NCBI GenBank assembly: GCA_016703545.1
Contig: JADJBX010000008.1
Coordinates: 1-64,000, forward strand
From: Candidatus Amarobacillus elongatus
Lineage (GTDB): Bacteria > Chloroflexota > Dehalococcoidia > Tepidiformales > Tepidiformaceae
Direction of reading: 5' to 3'
DNA length: 64,000 nucleotides
Below are positions 36,678 through 45,076 of the stretch, piece after piece (the stretch's first letter is position 1; every line of letters begins with the position of its first letter). Made by a program: the position numbers and the translations under genes. The notes beneath the pieces were generated by a model. It was not told where the DNA came from. It made no database searches and saw nothing but the letters and a program-made list of their open reading frames with translations.

Positions 36678-37172
36678 TGTTTCACGTGCAGCACAGTGAG
36701 CGAATGCGGCATGGCACCGTGATCGCGGAATCGGCGCTCGGGTGCGGGATTCGGCGAAGAGCGCCGGCTGGGGTGCATGGGCTCGGCCAGCCGCAACGGC
36801 AATCGCCGGCCCCCACCGTGTTCCACGTGAAATCGCTCATGGAGTAGATCCGCTTGAGCAGGATGGCACCGTGTTTCATGTGGTGGGCGTAGCTCCACGT
36901 GAAACACGTGGAGTTCTGGGCGTAGTGCGGAAGACTGTCGCGGTCTCCGTTCCTCCCATAGTGTTTCACGTGGAGCGACGGCCCGTTACGAATCGGCCGG
37001 GGCCTTCCGTCGTACGTCCCACTCCCCGAGCGCACGCTCCCAAGCGTGTTTCACGTGGAGCGCAGGGGCGGTCGATGTTTGCGGTCTCCGCGGTGTTCCC
37101 GCATGCGTGGTGAGGAGGCGCGCTCCGCAGGAAACTGCGGAGCGAGGTAACGGCCGCGCTCCACGTGAAACA
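36678..37172. promoter_or_regulatory. parS cluster (at least five ParB sites) in a 668-bp gap
   Basis: Matches to the ParB site TGTTTCACGTGAAACA are: 36678-36693 (14/16), 36819-36834 (13/16), 36891-36906 (13/16, reverse), 36962-36977 and 37047-37062 (both TGTTTCACGTGGAGCG), and 37157-37172 (the exact reverse complement of those two). A half-site TGTTTCATG lies at 36872. The invariant core is CACGTG with GAAACA on one side. The gap 36574-37241 has no convincing gene and lies between yidD and the yidC-jag-parAB operon. Confidence 0.9.
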
Positions 37173-37241
37173 GATGGATTCGTGAACAGGGGTTCGTGAC
37201 TGCGTGACCTGTGGCGCCGCCCGAGGAAGAGCGAGGGGCCG

Positions 37242-37451
37242 CTAGGGGACCGGGTCGTAGCCGCTGCGGCCCCACGGCGTGCACCGCGCCAGGCGCTTCA
37301 CCGCCAGCCACGTTCCCCGCAGCGCCCCGTGCCGCTCAATTGCCTCGACCGCATACCGGCTGCAGGTGGGTTCGTACCGGCAGGATGGCGGCAGGACCGG
37401 GGAGAGGACCCGCTGATAGCCCGCGATGAGCCGCAGGAGGAGCCACTTCAT
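37242..37451 (-). CDS. yidD: YidD membrane protein insertion efficiency factor
   Basis: 69 aa: MKWLLLRLIAGYQRVLSPVL, then the Cys motif PPSCRYEPTCSRYAVEAIER and CTPWGRSGYDPVP, all diagnostic of YidD. It is thought to lie on the inner membrane face and help YidC. The start ATG overlaps the rnpA stop by 4 bp. Confidence 0.95.
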   Translation of the reverse strand: MKWLLLRLIAGYQRVLSPVLPPSCRYEPTCSRYAVEAIERHGALRGTWLAVKRLARCTPWGRSGYDPVP

Positions 37452-37834
37452 TCCGGAGCCCCCTGCGTGCGCCGTGGCTCCTGTGGTGACGGTGATGCGG
37501 CCGGCGCCGGCGGCGTCGCGCGGCGGACCTGGCGTGCGACCGAGGTGGAGAGCTCCGGCCAGCGAGCGCCGAGAGCACGAGCGCGGGCGGTGATGACAAG
37601 GTCGAAGCCGCCGACGTTCCCGAGGGCGTCCGCAGCTTCGCGCAGGCGGCGCTTGGTGTGATTCCGGACGACGGCGGACTTCGCGATCCGCTTTCCCACG
37701 GCGAACCCCCACCGGGGATGGTCCAGGCCGTTGGGGAGCGCGCGCACAACGAAAAGGGGACCGCTGGTCACGGTCCCCTTCGCGTATGTGGTGTCGAATT
37801 CGAGCCCTTTGCGGAGCCGCCAGGCGCGCTCCAT
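37448..37834 (-). CDS. rnpA: ribonuclease P protein component
   Basis: 128 aa. N-terminal ERAWRLRKGLEFDTTYAKGT (usual R-L-x-x-x-x-F motif), GFAVGKRIAKSAVVRNHTKR with the RNR-like KRRLREA helix, then a Pro/Ala-rich tail longer than usual. It supports the catalytic RNA in 5' tRNA maturation. It lies 13 bp after rpmH as is common. Confidence 0.95.
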   Translation of the reverse strand: MERAWRLRKGLEFDTTYAKGTVTSGPLFVVRALPNGLDHPRWGFAVGKRIAKSAVVRNHTKRRLREAADALGNVGGFDLVITARARALGARWPELSTSVARQVRRATPPAPAASPSPQEPRRTQGAPE

Positions 37835-37847
37835 GAGGACGTCCTTC

Positions 37848-37991
37848 CTAAACGACGGTCAGCCGCTTCCGGCCTTGCTTCCGTCGCGCCTTGAGCACCA
37901 GCCGGCCGGCGCGCGTCGCCATGCGCTTCATGAAGCCATGGTTTCGCTTGCGAGGGATCCGATGGGGCTGGTAGGTGCGCTTCGTTGACAC
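37848..37991 (-). CDS. rpmH: 50S ribosomal protein L34
   Basis: 47 aa from GTG 37991: STKRTYQPHRIPRKRNHGF, MKRMATRAGRLVLKARRKQG, RKRLTVV. The standard L34 sequence, Lys/Arg-rich. The sequence GAGGAG lies 6-7 nt before the start. First gene of the rpmH-rnpA-yidD unit. Confidence 0.97.
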   Translation of the reverse strand: MSTKRTYQPHRIPRKRNHGFMKRMATRAGRLVLKARRKQGRKRLTVV

Positions 37992-38031
37992 GAGCTCCTC
38001 CTCAACTTTCCGTGAACGTTCACCATAACAT

Positions 38032-38048
38032 CCCGCCTACCCGGCGGG
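38032..38048 (-). terminator. hairpin terminator of the lytic transglycosylase gene
   Basis: CCCGCC-TACCC-GGCGGG, followed (minus strand) by ATGTTATGG, 25 bp beyond the slt stop. It also sits just upstream of rpmH. Confidence 0.5.
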
Positions 38049-38072
38049 GAAATCGATGCCAAATCGGCCCGT

Positions 38073-40346
38073 CTACCGGTACTCCGCCGTGTACCGGGCA
38101 TAGTGATCGAGCACGTAGGCGACATAAGCATGCGTCTCGGAGTAGTCGACCACTTCGATGTAATCAGCGGCGGCCGCGCGCCCGGCCGCTCGCGTCCATC
38201 GGTCGGCAGCCCCGGGGCCGGCGTTGTACGCGGAGAGTGCCGCCCACGGCGTCCCGTACTTCGCGATCTGGGCGGCGATGTAGTACGCGCCAAAGCGCAG
38301 CGCGACCGATGGGCGGAAGAGGTCCTCGGCGCGGAAGGCGGACACGCCCAGTTCGCCGGCAATCGCCTGCCCGGTGGGCGGGATGACCTGCGTGAGGCCG
38401 AGCGCACCCGCGGTCGAACCCGCTTTTTCGTCCCAGAGGCTCTCCTGGCGGATGAGCGCGGCGAGGAAGAGGGGATCCAGGTTCCGGGCACGGGCCTCGG
38501 CGTCGAGGGTGCGGACGAAGGCGAGTGGGTATTCGATGCGTGTGAGGACGCCCTCGGCGTCGGGGTACCGCCCGGTGAGGCGGAAGGCGAGCTGCACCGC
38601 GGGCGCGGGGAGCCCCATGTCGCGGGCCGCGCGCATGGCGTCGAACTGCCCCCACGGGGTCGTGGCCGCGTCCAGGAGGGCGTCCTCGGCGTCGGCGTGG
38701 AGGCCGGCGGCCGCCAGTTCGCGGGCGATGGCGACATCGAGGGTGCCGGTGCGCGCCCCGGCCGCCGTGGTCAGCCACCGTTCGATGGCGTCCCAGTCAA
38801 TGGCGGTGTCGGCCGGGAGCGGGCGGTAGGCGGTGGCGGGGAGCCCGCCCGTGCCCAGCTCGCGGGCGCTTTCGTGTGCGTAGAGGCTCATCGGCTCGAT
38901 GCGGCGCGCCTCCTCCCATGCCGCGCGAGCGTCGGTCGCGCGCCCAATCAGATTCAGCGCGCGGCCCTTCCAATAGAGCGCGCGCGCGCCGCCGGCGCTG
39001 CCGGTTTCGCTCCAGGCGGCGATGGCGCCGGGGGCGTCGCCGGCGGCGAGGAGCACGTACCCCGCGCGGAAAGCCGATTCGGCGGCGAATTCGCCACCCC
39101 CCGCGGCCACGACGCCCCGGTAGCGGGCCGAGGCGCCGGGAGCGTCGTCCATGCTCTCCGTTACGCGAGCTGCCCAGTAGCGTGCCCGGTGGCGGAAGGC
39201 GGCGTTCGCGAGGGTGGCGGCCTGGTCATAGGCGGCAACGGCTTCGCGCCCCAGGTCGAGGTCCTCGTAGGTGGCGCCGAGGTAGTACCAGCGCACGCCG
39301 AGGGCGTCGGCAGGGATGCCGGCCTCGCCCACCGCCCCTTCGAGCACGCGGCGGGCATCGGCGAGGCGGCCGTGGCGGTAGAAGACGAGGCCCTCTTCGC
39401 CCACGTCGAGCGCGGCGCCGGCGAGGCGCAGCTTCCGCACGGCCTCGAGGGCGGCGGCGCTGCCGGGGTAGCGCGCGGCGAGCACGCGCAGAGTGGTGTG
39501 CGATGCCGCCTCGTCGCCGGCTTCAGCCTGCGCCGTGGCCAGGAGCGAGAGCAGACCCGCGGTCTCGCGCACCGCCCGTTCGCGTTCGTAGGCGGTCACC
39601 TTCGCCACCGGGCCCGCGGCGATGTCCGCGAGCGCGCGAAGGGCCGACACGCGCAGGGCGACGGGCGCCGATGCGGTGGCGGCGCGTTCGTAGGCGAGCG
39701 CGGCGGATGCGGTGTCGCCGGCGCCTTCGAGGGCCCGGCCGTATTCAAAGGCGACATAAGGAGAGAGTGGCGAAGCGGCGGATTGCACCGGCGCGAGGAC
39801 GTCGCGCGCCCCGGTGAAGTCGCGCGCGGTGACGAGCTGGCGGCCCAGGAGGTAGCGCGCGCGGACGGCCTCGGCGCTGCCGGCGGGGGCGGCCCCGACC
39901 GCCGCGCGAAGGGAGTCGGCGGCCTTCGCGTTCTCTCGAGCTCGGTCCAGGCGTTGGCTTCGCCGGTGAGGGGCGGCGGCACGGGCCGCTCCGCCGGCGA
40001 CGGCGGCGGCAGCCTGGAACGCCGCCGCGGCGGGCACGAATTCGCCCTCGCGGAGCAGGCGGTGCGCCTCTTCGAGCGAGGGTGGCGGGCCCGCCGGGAC
40101 GGTTGCGGTCGGGGTAAGGGGAACGGACGTGGGGGTGCCGGCGGGCGCGGTGGCAGCCGTCGCGGCGGGGATGGTTTCGGCGGGACCGCCGTCGCCGGCG
40201 CGCGCCGGGGTTTCGCCGCTGCTCGCCACGAGGACGACGGCGAAGGCGCCCGCACCGAGCAGGGCAGCCGCCAGAACGGCGAACGAGAGGGCCTTGACGC
40301 CTCGCGGTCGCCCTGTCACGCGCAGAGCATTGCGTATCGTCAGCAC
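38073..40346 (-). CDS. soluble lytic transglycosylase-like protein (SLT domain, TPR helices)
   Basis: 757 aa. An N-terminal membrane helix or signal anchor (ALSFAVLAAALLGAGAFAVV) and a Thr/Pro linker are followed by about 450 residues of helical TPR-like repeats (LGVRWYYLGATYEDLDLGRE, ARALYWKGRALNLIGRATDA). The C-terminal SLT catalytic domain has catalytic Glu in LAALIRQESLWDEKAGSTAG, ALGLTQVIPPTGQAIAGELG and the closing WAALSAYNAGPGAADRW. It cleaves peptidoglycan to 1,6-anhydro products. A stretch near residue 130 (AAPHRRSQRLDRAREN) reads more naturally in another frame, so two compensating indels are possible. Divergent from alr, 75 bp apart. Confidence 0.9.
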   Translation of the reverse strand: MLTIRNALRVTGRPRGVKALSFAVLAAALLGAGAFAVVLVASSGETPARAGDGGPAETIPAATAATAPAGTPTSVPLTPTATVPAGPPPSLEEAHRLLREGEFVPAAAAFQAAAAVAGGAARAAAPHRRSQRLDRARENAKAADSLRAAVGAAPAGSAEAVRARYLLGRQLVTARDFTGARDVLAPVQSAASPLSPYVAFEYGRALEGAGDTASAALAYERAATASAPVALRVSALRALADIAAGPVAKVTAYERERAVRETAGLLSLLATAQAEAGDEAASHTTLRVLAARYPGSAAALEAVRKLRLAGAALDVGEEGLVFYRHGRLADARRVLEGAVGEAGIPADALGVRWYYLGATYEDLDLGREAVAAYDQAATLANAAFRHRARYWAARVTESMDDAPGASARYRGVVAAGGGEFAAESAFRAGYVLLAAGDAPGAIAAWSETGSAGGARALYWKGRALNLIGRATDARAAWEEARRIEPMSLYAHESARELGTGGLPATAYRPLPADTAIDWDAIERWLTTAAGARTGTLDVAIARELAAAGLHADAEDALLDAATTPWGQFDAMRAARDMGLPAPAVQLAFRLTGRYPDAEGVLTRIEYPLAFVRTLDAEARARNLDPLFLAALIRQESLWDEKAGSTAGALGLTQVIPPTGQAIAGELGVSAFRAEDLFRPSVALRFGAYYIAAQIAKYGTPWAALSAYNAGPGAADRWTRAAGRAAAADYIEVVDYSETHAYVAYVLDHYARYTAEYR

Positions 40347-40421
40347 CGAGGGGATGCTAGGGATTGGGTACCGGGGCCGTCAAAACCGCGTTACGGCGCA
40401 GAAAAGGTGGTTTTTCTTCGC

Positions 40422-41648
40422 GTGACCGATCTCGCCGAGTCGCCCGCACCGCCCGTCGCCGCGTCCGCCCCGTGCCCATCGCCTGCCGTCGCCGCCGGCC
40501 GCTCGCTGGCCGAGACCACTCGCGCGCGCAATGCCTGGATCGAAATCGATATCGAAGCGCTGGAGCACAACCTGTGCGCCCTTCGCGCCGCTGTCGGGGC
40601 CGGGTGCGAAACCGTGGCCGTGATCAAGGGAAACGCCTACGGCGCGGGCATTGAGGGCGTCGCGCCCGTGCTCGAAGCGGCCGGGGTCGAGCGGTTCGGT
40701 GTGGCGTGGGTATCGGAGGGCGTACAGCTCCGCGGACTCGGGATTCGCCGGCCCATCATCGTGCTCGGCCATTCGTTCCCGGAGGACGCGCCCACGGCCG
40801 TGGCCCACGACCTGACGCTCACCTGCCACTCGCTCGGGCTGGGACACGCGCTCTCGGCGGCCGCGGTGCGAGCCGGGCGCGTGGCGCGCGTCCACATTCA
40901 TATCGATAGCGGCCTCCACCGCGACGGCGTCTCCCTCGATGAGGGCGTGGCGCTGGCGGAGGCGCTGCGCGACCTCCCGGGGCTCGCGGTCGAGGGCATC
41001 AGCACGCACATGGCGAACGCCGACGAACCCGACGACTCCTTCTCGGACGCCCAGGCGGCGCTCTTCCGGGCGGCGACGGAGCGGCTGCCGTGGGTCCCCT
41101 ACCGGCACACGGCCAACTCCGCCACCGCGCTCCGGCGGGCGGGGCTGCGCTTCGAAGGGGTGCGCATCGGCCTCGCGCTGCACGGCATCCTGCCTTCGAA
41201 CACGCCCGGCCCGGCGCTGCGGCCGATCCTTTCGGTGAAGGCCCGCCTTGCCCGCGTTTCGGACATCCCCGAGGGCGACGGCGTGAGCTACGGGCTGACG
41301 TGGCGGGCGGAACGGCCGTCGCGCGCGGGGCTTGTGCCCGTGGGGTACGCCGATGGCTGGTCGCGGCACCTGGGGAATCGCGGCGAGGTGCTCGTGCGCG
41401 GCCGGCGCTGCCCCGTCATCGGGAGGGTGATGATGGACCAGTTCGTGGTCGACGTGACGGCGCTGCCGGCGGCGGAGGAGGGCGACGAAGTCGTGCTCCT
41501 GGGCGCGCAGGGTGGCGACGCGATTCGCGCGGACGAGGTTGCGGAGGCGGCCGGGACGATCCCGTGGGATACCTTCGCATCGCTGACGGCACGGCTGCCG
41601 CGGGTGTTCCACCGGGCGGGCGTGGTCGAACGCTTGACGGGCGGCTGA
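40422..41648 (+). CDS. alr: alanine racemase
   Basis: A 408-aa PLP enzyme converting L- to D-alanine for peptidoglycan. The sequence has ARNAWIEIDIEALEHNLCAL, the PLP Lys69 in AVIKGNAYGAG, VARVHIHIDSGLHRDGVSLD, ISTHMANADEPDDSFSDAQA and the second catalytic Tyr in GDGVSYGLTWRAE, then VIGRVMMDQFVVDVTALP. GTG 40422 gives an N-terminal extension of about 37 Ala/Pro-rich residues before the usual start. It is paired back-to-back with a lytic transglycosylase, fitting cell-wall function. Confidence 0.95.
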   Translation: MTDLAESPAPPVAASAPCPSPAVAAGRSLAETTRARNAWIEIDIEALEHNLCALRAAVGAGCETVAVIKGNAYGAGIEGVAPVLEAAGVERFGVAWVSEGVQLRGLGIRRPIIVLGHSFPEDAPTAVAHDLTLTCHSLGLGHALSAAAVRAGRVARVHIHIDSGLHRDGVSLDEGVALAEALRDLPGLAVEGISTHMANADEPDDSFSDAQAALFRAATERLPWVPYRHTANSATALRRAGLRFEGVRIGLALHGILPSNTPGPALRPILSVKARLARVSDIPEGDGVSYGLTWRAERPSRAGLVPVGYADGWSRHLGNRGEVLVRGRRCPVIGRVMMDQFVVDVTALPAAEEGDEVVLLGAQGGDAIRADEVAEAAGTIPWDTFASLTARLPRVFHRAGVVERLTGG

Positions 41649-41649
41649 G

Positions 41650-41766
41650 GTGGCGAAGAAGCGCACGAAGCCGGCGCCGCCGCCCCCCGGTCGATGGTGG
41701 ACGAAGCACCTGTGGCTGGCGGGGGCGATTGCGGCCTTCGCGCTGGCGTACGCCATCAAGGGGTAG
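41650..41766 (+). CDS. 38-aa single-helix membrane peptide
   Basis: GTG 41650, directly after the alr stop (1 bp between), encodes VAKKRTKPAPPPPGRWWTKH then LWLAGAIAAFALAYAIKG. It has a basic N-terminus, Pro stretch and one 16-17 residue membrane helix. Tight coupling to alr suggests it is translated. No family known. Confidence 0.55.
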   Translation: MAKKRTKPAPPPPGRWWTKHLWLAGAIAAFALAYAIKG

Positions 41767-41798
41767 CGGCGCCGCTCGCCCGGTCGTCCGCGGACTGC

Positions 41799-41863
41799 CG
41801 TGAAACATCAGGTTTCGAACCTGAGCGTCCGTGAAACACGCCGTGAAACATCTGCGTGAAACA
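41799..41863 (+). other. array of four CGTGAAACA half-parS words
   Basis: CGTGAAACA at 41799, 41830, 41842 and 41855, all in the same orientation; the last three are 12-13 bp apart. Each equals one half of the parS palindrome plus the central bases. The gap 41767-41966 has no gene. Confidence 0.6.
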
Positions 41864-41966
41864 CCGGCTGCAACCCCGCTGCGACGCCACGGCAGGATTC
41901 GCGCGCCCGCCCGGCACGGCCTTCGTGGTGCGATGGAGGAGAACGCCACGACGCAGGAGGCACTCC

Positions 41967-42158
41967 ATGCCCGGTAATGACCGATACCCGAAGAAGGACC
42001 AGAACCCGACATTCGAGCCCGGTTCGCGGCCGACGGAACAGCCCGTGGGCGTGACGCGCGTGCCCGACAACGAGCCGGACGTCGAGGAGATGACCACGGA
42101 CGAGCGGATGCGCAAGGACCCGGCGCGGCTCGACGTGTTGCCGCCGGCGCAGAAGTAA
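41967..42158 (+). CDS. small hydrophilic protein (63 aa)
   Basis: AGGAGG lies 6 nt before ATG 41967. The product (MPGNDRYPKKDQNPTFEPGS, RPTEQPVGVTRVPDNEPDVE, EMTTDERMRKDPARLDVLPP) is Pro/Asp/Glu-rich, has no Cys and is probably disordered. Own RBS and following terminator make it a likely real gene. Function unknown. Confidence 0.65.
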   Translation: MPGNDRYPKKDQNPTFEPGSRPTEQPVGVTRVPDNEPDVEEMTTDERMRKDPARLDVLPPAQK

Positions 42159-42178
42159 CGCGCTCGCGGTCGGCCCCA

Positions 42179-42205
42179 CGGCCGCCGGCCAACGACCGGC
42201 GGCCG
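42179..42205 (+). terminator. hairpin terminator
   Basis: CGGCCGCCGG / CCGGCGGCCG, a perfect 10-bp stem with loop CCAACGA, 20 bp after the 63-aa gene. Confidence 0.65.
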
Positions 42206-42263
42206 CTTCGCGGGGTGGCGGCCATGCCATCCTGCTTTTGCGTGAGGGGATTAACAGTTCGGC

Positions 42264-42292
42264 TTGACGCCTTTACCCACCATACCTAGGGT
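42264..42292 (+). promoter_or_regulatory. sigma-70-like promoter
   Basis: TTGACG (42264-42269), 17-bp spacer, TAGGGT (42287-42292). Best consensus promoter seen in the window. Transcription start would fall near 42299, followed by AGGAGG at 42314-42319. Confidence 0.65.
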
Positions 42293-42327
42293 AGCCGCAC
42301 TTCAGGCTCCCCAAGGAGGTGGATGGG

Positions 42328-43119
42328 TTGGGCACATCGATGCCGCTCGTCGTCCATAAGGGCGAAACCGTGACGAAGCTCGAGGCGCGCTGGAAGGACC
42401 CCGCGATGCGCTTCCAGAGCCTCCTCTACCACCGCTGGGTGCTGGACCCGGCGAACCCTCCGCCGTGGGTGGCCCGCGGGGAGGTCGGCCCGCGGACGTC
42501 GGTGGTGGTCGGCCGTTCGCTCGTGGAGACGGCCGCGGGGACGCCCGTGCTGACCGGCGATGAACCGCGTCACTTCGACGCAGACTGGTTCGGGCCGATG
42601 AACACGAACTTCTTCCGCGTCATCGCGCTGCCCCGGACGGCAACGGGCGAAATCGACATCACCGGCCAGGCGACGCTCACGAATATGTCGACCGCGGCCG
42701 CCGAGCGCGCGCGGCTGATGGTCACGCGGGCGCTGGTGGAGGCGCTGGAGCTGTCCCTGGGGCTGGACGACGGCGACTCCGGGGGCCTCGCGCTCAACGA
42801 CAAGGGCAGCGAATGGGCCCACGACTCCGCGAAACCCGCGCGCGACTGGCCCATCGCCATCTACTGGGTGTGCGGCAAGGCCGATGGCTTCGACGTCGAG
42901 ATCTTCTGGGACAAGGACGCGACCCACGGTGAGGGGCTGGTGACGCTGTTCATCGTGACGCCGCCGATCGCGCGGGATTTCGGCATGCCGGGGGCGACGC
43001 CGAAGCCGTACCGGCGGGCGAAGGTGGAGGACGGGCGCGGCGCGCTGCTCATCCGCAATCTCGGCCGCTGGATGGCGCGCTTCCTCGTCCCCGAGCGCGA
43101 CGGCGGCGTCACCTACTAG
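42328..43119 (+). CDS. conserved hypothetical protein
   Basis: About 263 aa. AGGAGG (42314-42319) fits a TTG start at 42328 best; ATG 42340 and GTG 42319 are in frame. The sequence is soluble and beta-rich: LEARWKDPAMRFQSLLYHRW, PNTNFFRVIALPRTATGEID-type stretches, WPIAIYWVCGKADGFDVEIF and ARFLVPERDGGVTY. No transmembrane segment and no known motif. It has a strong promoter and forms a two-gene unit with the next gene (10 bp), so the two probably act together. Confidence 0.65.
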   Translation: MGTSMPLVVHKGETVTKLEARWKDPAMRFQSLLYHRWVLDPANPPPWVARGEVGPRTSVVVGRSLVETAAGTPVLTGDEPRHFDADWFGPMNTNFFRVIALPRTATGEIDITGQATLTNMSTAAAERARLMVTRALVEALELSLGLDDGDSGGLALNDKGSEWAHDSAKPARDWPIAIYWVCGKADGFDVEIFWDKDATHGEGLVTLFIVTPPIARDFGMPGATPKPYRRAKVEDGRGALLIRNLGRWMARFLVPERDGGVTY

Positions 43120-43129
43120 GAGGCATCCC

Positions 43130-43645
43130 ATGGCAGATGGCACACAGGAGTTCGCGACCTCGCTGGTGGGGGCGTTCGCGCCGCTGGAACGCGAGATGGA
43201 GGCCGAGGGGTTCGCGTCCACGTTCGCGGAGCACATCGTGAGCGGCGCGACGGGGCTCGCCGGCCTCGAACTGGCGCTCCCGGCCGCGGCCGAGATGGAG
43301 GCGTTCGCGAACCGCGCGAGCGACCGCGTGACCGTGGCGTGGGTGGCCCGCGGGCGGCACACGGGGGAGTTCCTTGGCTGGCGGCGAACACGGCAGCCGG
43401 TGGTGCTGCTCGTGCATACCGTCGGGCGCCGGGAGAAGGACGGCAGCTGGAGCTACATCTCCCGGTTCGACAGCCTGGCGGCGCTGGGGCAGCTGGGCGT
43501 GCTCGCGGTCGGTCGGCCACTGGCGCCGCTCAGCGTCGACCCGCCTCCCGGAACGCCCGAGTACGCGGACGCCGCCGGCTCGCGCCGGACGACGGTGGCG
43601 GATGCGCTGGGGTTTTCGTTCGCGAAGGAGTACCGGGTGGGGTGA
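43130..43645 (+). CDS. conserved hypothetical protein
   Basis: 171 aa, ATG 43130 with AGGAGG 6-7 nt upstream. MADGTQEFATSLVGAFAPLE then a helical part, VTVAWVARGRHTGEFLGWRR, VVLLVHTVGRREKDGSWSYI. It has a mixed alpha/beta look; no family. Second gene of the unit with the preceding unknown protein. Repeat region follows. Confidence 0.65.
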   Translation: MADGTQEFATSLVGAFAPLEREMEAEGFASTFAEHIVSGATGLAGLELALPAAAEMEAFANRASDRVTVAWVARGRHTGEFLGWRRTRQPVVLLVHTVGRREKDGSWSYISRFDSLAALGQLGVLAVGRPLAPLSVDPPPGTPEYADAAGSRRTTVADALGFSFAKEYRVG

Positions 43646-44086
43646 GGGGATCGAGGCTCGGGGCTCGAGGCTCGAGGAGGGACAACCCCGGGGGGCGTCG
43701 GCTGTCGGGCCTGCGACGCCGTGTGGGCCGCTGCCGACCGACCGTGGATGAAGGTGTCGAGGATGACGTGCGACTCGCGGAACTAGTGAACAACTGACGA
43801 GAGAGCGCGCTTTGGGCGCGTTGAATGCACCGCTAACGTGATGTAGAAGGTTGGCATCCTGTCCCCACGGCAGCGGTCCGCGCGGATAGTGCGGGCGAGA
43901 TCGGTGACGCGGCAGCGCCGCTCACTACCGTTCGCGGCCCGGCTTCGGTTCGTGCGCGGGCGGCGCCTGGGCACCGGGAACTGACCACTCGGACTCGCCC
44001 GCAGGGCCTCAGCCCCGCGTGCGGCACCACTGGGCACTGGGCACTGGGAACTCGCAACTGCGCCGCGGCGCCGCAGCGCCGCGGCG
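43646..44086. repeat. heptad repeat region H in a 441-bp gap
   Basis: GAGGCTC/GGGGCTC units (43652-43676), GGGACAACCCC (43679), GTCGGCTGTCGG, then about 200 bp without clear structure (possible remnant coding, not supported), then GGCACCGGGAACTGACCACTCGG, CACTGGG units (44029-44051) and the palindromic GCCGCGGCGCCGCAGCGCCG before the next gene's stop. No gene called. Confidence 0.65.
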
Positions 44087-45028
44087 CTACGCCAGACAGC
44101 GCAGGGGTTGGCCGCCGTTGTACGCCACCATTTCGGGGAAGATCGTGTTCAGCGAGAGTGCGGCTCCGCGCGGCTCGCCGCGCAGCTCCGAGTACGCGCG
44201 GTGCAGGTTGCCCACGATCCGTTCGGTATCGCACAGGCCGGCGTAGGGACCGAGGTCGAGCGACTGCGCGAGCTCGAGCGGCGGCGTGCCCGCTTCGAAG
44301 CCTCGCCGGGCGTGGTCGCGAACGAAGCCAAGGTAGCCGCGGATGGTGTCGAACACCTCGGGGCCGCAGACCGCGCCGTGGCCGGGGACGATGGTTTCGG
44401 CGCCCAGCGCACCGAGGCGGTCGAGGGCATCGAACCAGCCGGCGATGGACCCGAACAGCGCGAACGGCGTGCCGCCGTTGAAGACGAGGTCGCCGCTGAA
44501 GAGCAGCTTCCGTTCGGGGATCCAGGCGACGATGTCGTTGGTCGTGTGGGCCGGGCCCATGAAGATCAGCTCGATCCGCAGGTCGTCGACGTAGACGGCC
44601 ATGCGGTCCTCGAAGGTGATGGTTGCGGGGGTGGCGGGGCAGTTGCCGAAATCGGTGTTGGGGAAGACGGGCGAACGGCGGCTCGGGCGGGAGGCGCGCA
44701 CCTCCTCGCGGCACTTCTCGTGCGCGATGATCGGCGTGTTCGGCGCCCAGGCGAAGTTGCCATTGGTGTGGTCGGCGTGGTGATGGGTGTTGATGAGCGC
44801 GGTGACGGGCAGGTCCGTGATGGAGCGAACGGCGGCCTGCCAGGCGTGGGCGCGCGCTTCGGTCCCGGTGGTGTCGATGAGCTTCGCGTCGCGGTCGCCG
44901 GTGATGCAGCCGGCGTTGTTGAGGAACCAGCTGCCATCGAGCTGGATGTAGGCATGGATGCCGCGGCTGACCTCCTGGATCGCGGGCGGCGGGACGGCGT
45001 CGGCGTGGGTAACGGGCTGGCTGCTCAT
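44087..45028 (-). CDS. MBL-fold metallo-hydrolase
   Basis: A 313-aa metallo-beta-lactamase-fold enzyme. The metal motif is TALINTHHHADHTNGNFAWA (HxHxDH), with later ligands in GPAHTTNDIVAWIP, LLFSGDLVFNGGTPFALFGS (Asp) and IVPGHGAVCG (His). This arrangement is of the group that includes quinoprotein relay and cyclase-like hydrolases. The substrate is unknown. The start is the ATG complementary to 45026-45028. Heptad repeats lie immediately on both sides of the gene. Confidence 0.88.
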   Translation of the reverse strand: MSSQPVTHADAVPPPAIQEVSRGIHAYIQLDGSWFLNNAGCITGDRDAKLIDTTGTEARAHAWQAAVRSITDLPVTALINTHHHADHTNGNFAWAPNTPIIAHEKCREEVRASRPSRRSPVFPNTDFGNCPATPATITFEDRMAVYVDDLRIELIFMGPAHTTNDIVAWIPERKLLFSGDLVFNGGTPFALFGSIAGWFDALDRLGALGAETIVPGHGAVCGPEVFDTIRGYLGFVRDHARRGFEAGTPPLELAQSLDLGPYAGLCDTERIVGNLHRAYSELRGEPRGAALSLNTIFPEMVAYNGGQPLRCLA

Positions 45029-45076
45029 GGCGTGGGAGTGTACGCGCGGCGCGCGCTGCGGCGCGCGCCGCGCGAG

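Noticed and set aside
38103..40421. Long plus-strand frame continuing into alr
   Set aside because: The part before 40422 is the antisense of the lytic transglycosylase. Only the alr part has family motifs.
43700..43960. Remnant toxin-antitoxin or PIN-domain gene in the gap
   Set aside because: A short PIN-like start can be imagined on the minus strand but no continuous frame or active-site set supports it.
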